The notes under the pieces: model-generated
The model's database searches: none
What the model saw: the letters and a program-made list of their open reading frames with translations, nothing else
What the model was told of the DNA's origin: nothing
Assembly (NCBI GenBank): GCA_003990705.1
Contig: AP018318.1
Coordinates: 3,103,501-3,167,500, forward strand
Direction of reading: 5' to 3'
Origin: Nostoc sp. HK-01
GTDB taxonomy: Bacteria; Cyanobacteriota; Cyanobacteriia; Cyanobacteriales; Nostocaceae
Length of the DNA stretch: 64,000 nucleotides
Position numbers and translations under genes: made by a program
Shown: piece after piece, positions 43,219-50,442 of the stretch
Position numbering within the stretch: the first letter of the stretch is position 1
Layout of the letters: every line of letters begins with the position of its first letter

Positions 43219-44292
43219 ATGTTACCGATGTTGCTCAAGCATTTATCAAATCGACTTATGAAGATTGTCAGCAGCTTTCTTCAAAATTATGAAGCATGGA
43301 GAATTAATACATTTGCCTTATTCTTTGCTTGCGGGTTAATGTTAACGCTGGTGATATCTGCATGTTCTACTAACAATGCCAGTAACTCTACCGCAACACC
43401 AACAGGAAATCAAACCGCGACAAATCAAGGTGTGGTGGTTCGCATTGGCTATCAAAAAGCCGCAACTATTCTCAGTGCGATGAAAGCACAACAAGATTTG
43501 GAAAAAGCCTTTGCAGCTAGTGGTGCTTCGGTGACTTGGGCGGAATTTCCTTCTGGCCCCCCAATGTTAGAAGCAATGAACGCTGGGAGTATTGATTTTG
43601 GCTACACTGGTGAATCTCCCCCAATCTTTGCTCAAGCTGCGGGTAATCCCTTGGTTTATGTTGCTTACGATCCTTGGAGTCCCAAAGCAGAAGCAATTCT
43701 TGTGCCGAAAAATTCATCTATTCAAAGCCTTGCAGACCTCAAAGGTAAACGAGTCGCTGTTGCAAAAGGTTCCAATACTAACTATTTATTAGTAAAAGCC
43801 TTAGAAAAGGGCGGAGTAGATTACAAAGATATCAAACCAGCTTTTCTGCAACCTCCTGATGCGCGTGCGGCTTTTGAAGGTAACAATGTTGATGCTTGGG
43901 CAATTTGGGATCCTTACTTAGCGGCGGCGCAAGCTGCTACCGGCGCACGTACCTTAACTGATGCAACTGGGTTAGCACCTAATCGGGGTTATTATCTAGC
44001 AGCTAAATCCTTTGTGGACAAGTATCCTGATGCTTTAAAAACAGTCCTGGAACAAGTTAAGAAAAGAAGCGACTGGGCAAAAAATAATCCTACAGAAGTT
44101 GCCAAATTTCTCTCACCAGAACTAGGTATTGATGCTGGAGTTCTAGAAGTTGCAGAAAAACGACGGGACTATGACGTACTACCGCTAACAGATGAGGTAA
44201 TTAGCGCGCAACAGCAAATTGCCGATACTTTTTACAAAATCAAGCTGATCCCGAAGTCAGTCAATATTAGCGAAATCGTTTGGAAAGGCTAG
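43219..44292 (+). CDS. SsuA-like sulfonate-type ABC transporter substrate-binding lipoprotein
   Basis: It shares the SsuA pattern with the gene at 12138: RIGYQKAATILS, EFPSGPPMLEAMNAGSIDFG, GESPPIFAQAAG, LADLKGKRVAVAKGSNTNYLL, DAWAIWDPYL. A signal with a lipobox (TLVISACST, Cys near 49) anchors it to the membrane. An internal ATG at 43258 is an alternative start. No permease or ATPase gene follows. Instead an AprA-like flavoprotein gene starts 46 bp downstream, and it heads an eight-gene plus-strand cluster. Uptake of sulfonates or another organosulfur ligand is inferred from the family. Confidence 0.85.
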   Translation: MLPMLLKHLSNRLMKIVSSFLQNYEAWRINTFALFFACGLMLTLVISACSTNNASNSTATPTGNQTATNQGVVVRIGYQKAATILSAMKAQQDLEKAFAASGASVTWAEFPSGPPMLEAMNAGSIDFGYTGESPPIFAQAAGNPLVYVAYDPWSPKAEAILVPKNSSIQSLADLKGKRVAVAKGSNTNYLLVKALEKGGVDYKDIKPAFLQPPDARAAFEGNNVDAWAIWDPYLAAAQAATGARTLTDATGLAPNRGYYLAAKSFVDKYPDALKTVLEQVKKRSDWAKNNPTEVAKFLSPELGIDAGVLEVAEKRRDYDVLPLTDEVISAQQQIADTFYKIKLIPKSVNISEIVWKG

Positions 44293-44338
44293 AGGCTAGT
44301 AATTGTAATTTCCATTCCCCATTCCCAACTCCCAACCT

Positions 44339-46048
44339 ATGGATATTAATACTCAACGAATTAAAACAGATGTACTTGTGATTGGCGGTGGTACAGCAGG
44401 AACGATGGCTGGAATTAAAGCCAAACAAGCAAATCCTGATGCAGAGGTGCTGATTTTAGAAAAGGCTAACATACGAAGGAGTGGTGCGATCGCAATGGGG
44501 ATGGATGGCGTAAATACCGCAGTCATTCCCGGCCATTCCACTCCAGAACAATACGTCCGTGAAATCACCCTCGCTAACGATGGCATTCTCAACCAAAAAG
44601 CCGTATATCAAACCGGCAAATTAGGTTATGAAGTCATCCAAGAATTAGAAAGTTGGGGTGTGAAATTTCAAAAAGATACCCAAGGCAACTATGACCTAAA
44701 ACAAGTGCATCGTGTAGGTAAATATGTCTTACCCATGCCAGAAGGCAAAGACCTCAAAACCATTCTCACACGCCAAGTCAAACGCCACAAAGTCAAAGTC
44801 ACAAACCGCGTCATGGCGACACGTGTATTAGTCAAAACCGGACGTGCTATTGGTGCAGTGGGATTTGATGTCAGAAACGGCGATTATATAGTTATTCAAG
44901 CCAAAGCGGTCATCCTCTGTACAGGTGCTTGTGGCAGATTAGGATTACCTGCTTCTGGCTATCTCTACGGCACTTACGAAAATCCTACCAATGCTGGTGA
45001 TGGCTATTCAATGGCTTATCATGCAGGTGCAGAACTCAGCAATATAGAATGCTTTCAAATTAATCCCTTAATCAAAGATTACAACGGCCCTGCCTGTGCT
45101 TATGTTGCCGGGCCATTTGGCGCACATACAGCCAACGCCGAAGGAAATCGCTTCATTAGTTGTGACTATTGGAGTGGTCAAATGATGTTGGAAATCTGGA
45201 AAGAATTAAACTCAGGGAAAGGGCCAGTCCAACTGAAAATGACCCATCTTGATGAAGATACAATTGCGGAAATTGAAGCCATACTTTGGGCGAATGAAAG
45301 ACCAAGTAGAGAACGCTTTCATGAAGGCAGAAATGAAGATTACCGCACTCACGGCGTAGAGATGCACATCTCCGAAATCGGCTTATGTAGCGGTCATAGT
45401 GCTTCTGGTGTGTGGGTTAACGAAAACGCGCAAACAACAGTTCCTGGTTTATATGCAGCCGGAGACATGGCCAGCGTTCCCCATAATTACATGATTGGCG
45501 CATTTGTTTTCGGTCGTATAGCCGGAACTCATGCCATTGAATACATCCAAGATTTAGATTTTATCGACCCAGATACAGAGTTTTTGGAAACAGAAAAAGC
45601 TAGAATTTATGCCCCATTAACTCGACCAAACGGCATACCTCATACGCAAGTAGAATATAAGCTTAGACGCTTAGTTAATGATTATCTGCAACCACCAAAA
45701 ACAGGTAATAAGATAGAAATTGGTTTAAAACATTTTGTTCAATATCAACAAATATTAGATTTAATGGGTGCGTGTGACCCTCATGAATTAATGCGTTCTT
45801 TAGAAGTGCATTTTATTCGAGACTGTGCAGAAATGGCAGCCAGAGCATCATTATATCGTCAAGAAAGCCGTTGGGGACTTTATCATTACCGTTTAGATTA
45901 TCCAGAAAAAAATGATGATGAATGGTTTTGTCATGTCAATTTAAAGAAAGATGAATCAGGACAAATGATATTGTTTAAGCGTCCTGTTGATACTTACATT
46001 GTAGATGTGGATATACATTATGAAATTTATGATATAGCAGTGAAATAA
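44339..46048 (+). CDS. FAD-dependent oxidoreductase of the fumarate reductase / AprA type
   Basis: The 569-residue flavoprotein has the dinucleotide fold DVLVIGGGTAGTMAGIKA at the start, the RRSGAIAMGMDGVN flavin loop, VILCTGACGRLG, TNAGDGYSMAYHAGAEL and VPGLYAAGDMASVPHNYMIGAFVFGRIAG near residue 370. It belongs with succinate dehydrogenase, fumarate reductase and adenylylsulfate reductase alpha subunits. The small 2[4Fe-4S] protein at 48113, in the same cluster, would suit it as electron partner, as AprB serves AprA. The order SsuA-like, flavoprotein, ferredoxin suggests a sulfur substrate. The reaction is not known, and dissimilatory APS reduction in a cyanobacterium would be surprising. 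Confidence 0.8.
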   Translation: MDINTQRIKTDVLVIGGGTAGTMAGIKAKQANPDAEVLILEKANIRRSGAIAMGMDGVNTAVIPGHSTPEQYVREITLANDGILNQKAVYQTGKLGYEVIQELESWGVKFQKDTQGNYDLKQVHRVGKYVLPMPEGKDLKTILTRQVKRHKVKVTNRVMATRVLVKTGRAIGAVGFDVRNGDYIVIQAKAVILCTGACGRLGLPASGYLYGTYENPTNAGDGYSMAYHAGAELSNIECFQINPLIKDYNGPACAYVAGPFGAHTANAEGNRFISCDYWSGQMMLEIWKELNSGKGPVQLKMTHLDEDTIAEIEAILWANERPSRERFHEGRNEDYRTHGVEMHISEIGLCSGHSASGVWVNENAQTTVPGLYAAGDMASVPHNYMIGAFVFGRIAGTHAIEYIQDLDFIDPDTEFLETEKARIYAPLTRPNGIPHTQVEYKLRRLVNDYLQPPKTGNKIEIGLKHFVQYQQILDLMGACDPHELMRSLEVHFIRDCAEMAARASLYRQESRWGLYHYRLDYPEKNDDEWFCHVNLKKDESGQMILFKRPVDTYIVDVDIHYEIYDIAVK

Positions 46049-46118
46049 AAATGAAATATATATTGCTATTGTTCCTAGCACAAGTAGAAAAATTAGGGCT
46101 AGAGGAGGTTACGCAAAT

Positions 46119-46754
46119 ATGCCATATCCGTACAATATAGAACTGCCCACACTTGTAGTTCGCGCTCATGAGCAAGCTGAGCGTCTTGGTTTTCCTATGA
46201 TGCCGCAAGGTCGTCCAATCGGAAAATCTGCGCCAACAACGACAATTACGCCAGCCGATGGTGCGCTGCTTCGCGCTCTTGTTGCTGGTTATCCAGCAGG
46301 AAGAATATGCGAAATTGGTACTGGTGCTGGTGTCAGCACGGCTTGGCTCATCAGTGGTATGTTGCCCAATAGCTCTCTTTTATCCTGCGAAATAAATCCA
46401 GAACTAGCTGGTGCTGCTAAGTCTTTTTTTCAGGAGTTTCAGTTTGTTGAGATTCGAGCAGGGGATTGGTCGCAAGCACTGAATGCAGAAGAACCATTTG
46501 ATCTGCTGTTTTTCGATGCAAATATTAAAGAAGTACTTATAGATTCTGATAATTGGTCACGGATAGCATCTCTAGTTCGGATTGGTGGCAAAATCATTAT
46601 GGATGACCTTACTCCCTTAGAACTTTGGCCATCAGAGTGGAAAGATAATATAGATTATAAACGAGAGTTTTGCCTCTGTAATCCTCAGATTGCTGGTGTC
46701 GAGGTCAGAACAACTAAGAATACTGTATCTTTAATTAGTACCAGAATCTACTAA
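46119..46754 (+). CDS. O-methyltransferase-like SAM-dependent enzyme
   Basis: Class I methyltransferase fold of 211 residues: GRICEIGTGAGVSTAWLISG is motif I binding SAM, SSLLSCEINPELAGAAKSFF the next strand, and FDLLFFDANIKEVL the acidic motif, with IGGKIIMDDLTP following. The arrangement is close to the COMT/CCoMT-like group. An AGAGGAGG ribosome-binding site precedes the ATG by about 11 nt. Its place inside the sulfur-type cluster suggests a small-molecule substrate, but this is not determined. Confidence 0.75.
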   Translation: MPYPYNIELPTLVVRAHEQAERLGFPMMPQGRPIGKSAPTTTITPADGALLRALVAGYPAGRICEIGTGAGVSTAWLISGMLPNSSLLSCEINPELAGAAKSFFQEFQFVEIRAGDWSQALNAEEPFDLLFFDANIKEVLIDSDNWSRIASLVRIGGKIIMDDLTPLELWPSEWKDNIDYKREFCLCNPQIAGVEVRTTKNTVSLISTRIY

Positions 46755-46808
46755 TTTTCTAAATTAGTTAAATAGTTTTTTATTAATTATCTTATATATT
46801 TATAAAAA

Positions 46809-47591
46809 ATGTCTATTTATAATTTCATTGGTAAACAATATTCAAAAACTCGCGTTCCTGATATCCGCATTGTTAATAAGTTAATTGATTTACTCAATTT
46901 ACCAAAAGGTGGCGTTATTGCTGATATTGGTGCTGGTACGGGTGGTTATAGTGTAGCCTTAGCTAATAAAGGATTTTTTGTTCATGCTGTTGAACCTTCT
47001 GTAGTGATGCAAAAGCAAGCAGTTGTGCATCCGCAAGTTGAATGGTTTACTGGCTATGCAGAAAATTTAGCTTTACCAGATAACTCTGTTGATGGTGTTG
47101 TTAGTATTTTAGCTATTCATCACTTTTCTCATCTCGAAAAAGCATTTCAAGAAATGCACAGAGTTATTAGAGATGGGACAATAGTTTTGCTAACTTTTGA
47201 TATTAGATTAGCTCAAAAGATATGGCTTTATGATTATTTCCCCTTTTTGTGGGAAGACGCTTTACGATTTTTACCACTTAACGAACTAATTAATTTAATT
47301 CAGAGTAATACTAAAAGGCGTGTTGAAGCCATACCTTTTTTGCTACCTCACGACTTGTCAGATTTATTTGCAGCAGCAGCCTGGAGACGACCAGAATTAT
47401 ATCTTCAACCAGAAGTCCGGGCGGGAATATCATCTTTTGCATTAGCTGATCAAGATTTAGTAGAACAAGGAGTAAATGTACTTGCAGCAGATTTAAGTAG
47501 CGGAGCATGGAATAAAAAATATTGTGAGATTTACAAGTTGAAAGAGGTTGATATAGGTTATCGTTTTATTTGTGCAACGTCTGATCAATAA
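46809..47591 (+). CDS. Class I SAM-dependent methyltransferase (Methyltransf_11 type)
   Basis: The 260-residue protein has motif I GVIADIGAGTGGYSVALANKGF, the SAM acidic residue region VHAVEPSVVMQ, and NSVDGVVSILAIHHFSHLEKAFQEMHRVIRDG, typical of UbiE/Methyltransf_11 enzymes. It follows the first methyltransferase by 54 bp and precedes the GNAT gene by 15 bp, so the three are likely co-transcribed. Codon use is AT-rich and HIP1 sites are sparse compared with neighbouring core genes. The substrate is unknown. Confidence 0.75.
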   Translation: MSIYNFIGKQYSKTRVPDIRIVNKLIDLLNLPKGGVIADIGAGTGGYSVALANKGFFVHAVEPSVVMQKQAVVHPQVEWFTGYAENLALPDNSVDGVVSILAIHHFSHLEKAFQEMHRVIRDGTIVLLTFDIRLAQKIWLYDYFPFLWEDALRFLPLNELINLIQSNTKRRVEAIPFLLPHDLSDLFAAAAWRRPELYLQPEVRAGISSFALADQDLVEQGVNVLAADLSSGAWNKKYCEIYKLKEVDIGYRFICATSDQ

Positions 47592-47606
47592 TTATAGTGA
47601 AAATTT

Positions 47607-48068
47607 ATGACAAATAAAGTTGCTTTGGGTCAACAAATAAAAATTAAAAAAGCTGAGATTAAAGATGCAGAACGAATTGCTATTCTTGGCGAACAACTTG
47701 GATATTCTCTAACAAACCAACAAGTAGAGCAACGCCTTGATAAAGTTAAAAATAATTATGACCATGTTGTTTATGTTGCCACTTTAGCAAGTGACTATGT
47801 AATTGGTTGGGCGCACGCTCATATTTGTGATTTACTAATTATGCCAACTCAGGCAATTCTTTTAGGAATAGTGGTAGATAAAGATTATCGTCATCATGGA
47901 ATTGGACGTTATTTAATGCAGCAAATTGAACAATGGGCTGCTATGAAACAATGTGATGGCGTTATGTTACGTTCTAATATTAAACGCAAAGAAGCACACT
48001 TATTTTATAAAAAACTTGGCTATACCAATATCAAACAATCACTAGCTTTTTATAAACAATTGGTTTAG
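47607..48068 (+). CDS. GNAT-family N-acetyltransferase
   Basis: The 153-residue protein has the GNAT acetyl-CoA loop near IVVDKDYRHHGIGRYLMQQIEQWA (the R/Q-x-x-G-x-G/A pattern) and the C-terminal AHLFYKKLGYTNIKQSLAFYKQL. The N-terminal part KKAEIKDAERIAILGEQLGYS is also typical. It acetylates an amine substrate that cannot be named. It starts 15 bp after the methyltransferase stop and so is probably in the same operon. Confidence 0.8.
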   Translation: MTNKVALGQQIKIKKAEIKDAERIAILGEQLGYSLTNQQVEQRLDKVKNNYDHVVYVATLASDYVIGWAHAHICDLLIMPTQAILLGIVVDKDYRHHGIGRYLMQQIEQWAAMKQCDGVMLRSNIKRKEAHLFYKKLGYTNIKQSLAFYKQLV

Positions 48069-48112
48069 TAATAATGTTTAATGTTTAAATTACAAAATTA
48101 GGGAGTAGTTTT

Positions 48113-48340
48113 ATGGCTTTAATCAATCAAAGAATAGATGTGCCTGTTATTGTTGATGAATCGAAATGTTTAGAAAAATGCACAGCCTGTATAGAGGTTT
48201 GTCCTTTAGATGTGTTGGCTAAAAATCCAGAAACGGGGAAAGCATATATGAAGTATGACGAGTGTTGGTTTTGTCTACCCTGTGAAAAAGAATGTCCAAC
48301 CAATGCAATTACTGTACAGATTCCCTTTTTATTACGTTAA
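48113..48340 (+). CDS. 2[4Fe-4S] ferredoxin, AprB-like
   Basis: The 75-residue protein carries two complete cluster motifs: CLEKCTACIEVCP (C-x3-C-x2-C-x3-CP) and CWFCLPCEKECP (C-x2-C-x2-C-x3-CP). The uneven first motif is like that of the adenylylsulfate reductase beta subunit. There is no extra C-terminal tail such as full AprB has, so it is a minimal electron carrier. An AGGGAGTAG lies about 7 nt before the ATG. It probably works with the flavoprotein at 44339. Confidence 0.85.
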   Translation: MALINQRIDVPVIVDESKCLEKCTACIEVCPLDVLAKNPETGKAYMKYDECWFCLPCEKECPTNAITVQIPFLLR

Positions 48341-48360
48341 ATATTACTGTATTGAAAATC

Positions 48361-49293
48361 ATGAATGATGATATACTACCTTGGTTAGAAATGCTGCGAT
48401 CGCCTGATGTAAATGACCGTCTAGTAGCAGTCAAAACCTTACAACATCTCGGCGATGATGAAACAGTAGACGCACTCATCATTGCCTTACAAGATGAACA
48501 TATTATTGTGCAAAAAATAGCCATATCTGCACTTTGGGAAATTGCCAATTCCGTGGCGGTTCCTGCTTTAATTGAATGTCTCAGTTCTGCCGATACAGAT
48601 ATTCGCACTGAAGCAGCATCAGCTTTAAACGAGTTAGTGACCCAAAATGATTTATTACTATTACTAGATAGGCTGCAAACTCATGATATAAATACGCAAA
48701 TAAATATTTTAGTGCTTTTGCGTAAGATTCATGATATTCAATCGTTACCCGATATATTACCATTTTTACAATCAAATAATCCTGAATTAAGAGAAGCAGC
48801 AATTACTACATTGCGATATCTCAATCAACTAGAAAAATGCCCGCAAGCTTTGAATTCAATTTTTGATGAATCAGCAGTTGTGCGTCGTGCTGCTGCGTTA
48901 ACTTTAGGACATTTACAAGATACAGAAGTAATTACTAAGCTTAGTCACGCACTAATTAATGATAGTGACTGGCAAGTTCGTCGTAATGCAGCTAAATCTC
49001 TAGCTATTCATGCAAATCATCAAGCGATTTTTGCATTAGAAACTGCTTTAAGTGATGAACATTGGCAAGTCAGGAAAGCAGCCGCACAAGCGTTACAAAA
49101 AATTCCAGATTTACAAGTTATGCCCCAATTAATTCAAGCATTAACAGATGAATATGCAGATGTTCGGAAAGAAGCTGTAATTGCCCTTGGGAATTTAGCT
49201 CATCCTGATGTTATTAATCCTCTGCAACAAGCTTTAGATGATCCTGATAAGGAGGTGGCGATTCAAGCACAACGAGCGATTCAAAGAATATAA
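48361..49293 (+). CDS. HEAT-repeat (PBS lyase-type) protein
   Basis: About nine short HEAT repeats of the phycobilisome-lyase type cover the whole protein: RLVAVKTLQHLGDDETVDALIIALQDE, VRRAAALTLGHLQDTEVITKLSHALIND, and so on. There is no enzyme domain, so it is a likely scaffold or assembly factor. The open frame begins at 48292 inside the ferredoxin gene, but the ATG at 48361 follows that gene by 20 bp and starts the first repeat properly. Its place between an Fe-S protein and an Mrp carrier hints at a role in maturing the flavoprotein/ferredoxin complex (inference). Confidence 0.75.
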   Translation: MNDDILPWLEMLRSPDVNDRLVAVKTLQHLGDDETVDALIIALQDEHIIVQKIAISALWEIANSVAVPALIECLSSADTDIRTEAASALNELVTQNDLLLLLDRLQTHDINTQINILVLLRKIHDIQSLPDILPFLQSNNPELREAAITTLRYLNQLEKCPQALNSIFDESAVVRRAAALTLGHLQDTEVITKLSHALINDSDWQVRRNAAKSLAIHANHQAIFALETALSDEHWQVRKAAAQALQKIPDLQVMPQLIQALTDEYADVRKEAVIALGNLAHPDVINPLQQALDDPDKEVAIQAQRAIQRI

Positions 49294-49404
49294 ATAAATA
49301 TCGCTTTTTAACGCAGAGTAACGCTAAGTAAGCGCTGAGGAACGCAGAGTTTTTAGAGTTAATTTGCTACTGTTGAATGAAATTTTTTAAGAGAGTTAGC
49401 AATA

Positions 49405-50421
49405 GTGGGGCAATCAGAAGTTAATTTTTATCAGCAGCAAGTTGTTGAATTACTTAAACAGGTCATTGAACCTAATTTAAAAAAAGACATTGTTAGTTTG
49501 GGAATGGTGCGAAATCTTCGCATAGTTGATGACTACGTTTACTTGCGTTTATATATTGGTTCTCATCAGCAGCAATTAAAGTTAAAAGTTGAATCTAAGT
49601 TATCATCTTTATCTTGGTGTAAAAAGGTTTATATTCAAATTTGTACAATTTCTGGCGTAAAAATAACTCTTGGAATTTCTAGTGGGAAAGGTGGTGTAGG
49701 TAAATCAACAACAGCCGTAAATATAGCCGCAGCTTTAAGCTTACAAGGTGCAAAGGTTGGGCTACTAGATGCTGATGTTTATGGGCCTAATTTGCCGCAA
49801 ATGTTGGGTTTAGGACAAGCTGATATTGAAGTGATTAATACTCCCACAGGTGATAAGTTTTTACCTCTAGAAGTGCAAGGAATTAAATTGATGTCAGTGG
49901 GTTTACTTGCAGAAAAAAATCGTCCTTTGGCTTGGCGGGGGCCTGTACTGCATAAAATTATTACCCAATTTATCAATGATGTGGAATGGGGCGAATTAGA
50001 TTATTTATTAATAGATTTACCACCAGGTACAGGTGATGCTCAAATTACGATTATCCAAGAAAGTCCAATTTGTGGCGTTATTTTGGTGACGACTCCGCAA
50101 CAAGTTGCGATCGCAGATGTTCGCCGTAATATATATATGTTTCGCCAAGTCGGTGTTCCGGTGCTGGGTATCGTAGAAAATATGAGTTATTTAATCTGTG
50201 GTGATTGTGGTTCACACACATATATTTTTGGGAGTGGTGGCGGTGAACAACTCGCAACGGAATTACAAGCACCACTGTTGGGACAAATCCCAATAGATCA
50301 GCGCATTTGTAGCGGTGGTGATACCGGAAATCCGATCGCAACTAGTGAACAAGCTTCTCCAGCAGGTGAGGTTTTTAGACAAATTGCGATCGCACTTCAC
50401 ACAACTTTCCGCAAAATCTAA
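49405..50421 (+). CDS. Mrp/ApbC-type iron-sulfur cluster carrier ATPase
   Basis: N-terminal MIP18-like domain (VVELLKQVIEPNLKKDIVSLGMVRNL), then the P-loop ATPase of the Mrp/NBP35 family: GISSGKGGVGKSTTAVNIAAAL, LDADVYGPNLPQMLG, LLIDLPPGTGDAQITI, and ENMSYLICGDCGSH with the CxxC that binds a bridging cluster. It carries and inserts [4Fe-4S] clusters. The start is a GTG at 49405. Linkage to a ferredoxin gene makes a dedicated role in loading it plausible; most cyanobacteria also carry a housekeeping copy elsewhere. It ends 21 bp from the convergent sulfur dioxygenase fusion gene. Confidence 0.88.
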   Translation: MGQSEVNFYQQQVVELLKQVIEPNLKKDIVSLGMVRNLRIVDDYVYLRLYIGSHQQQLKLKVESKLSSLSWCKKVYIQICTISGVKITLGISSGKGGVGKSTTAVNIAAALSLQGAKVGLLDADVYGPNLPQMLGLGQADIEVINTPTGDKFLPLEVQGIKLMSVGLLAEKNRPLAWRGPVLHKIITQFINDVEWGELDYLLIDLPPGTGDAQITIIQESPICGVILVTTPQQVAIADVRRNIYMFRQVGVPVLGIVENMSYLICGDCGSHTYIFGSGGGEQLATELQAPLLGQIPIDQRICSGGDTGNPIATSEQASPAGEVFRQIAIALHTTFRKI

Positions 50422-50442
50422 AATCCAAAACGGTATTACACA

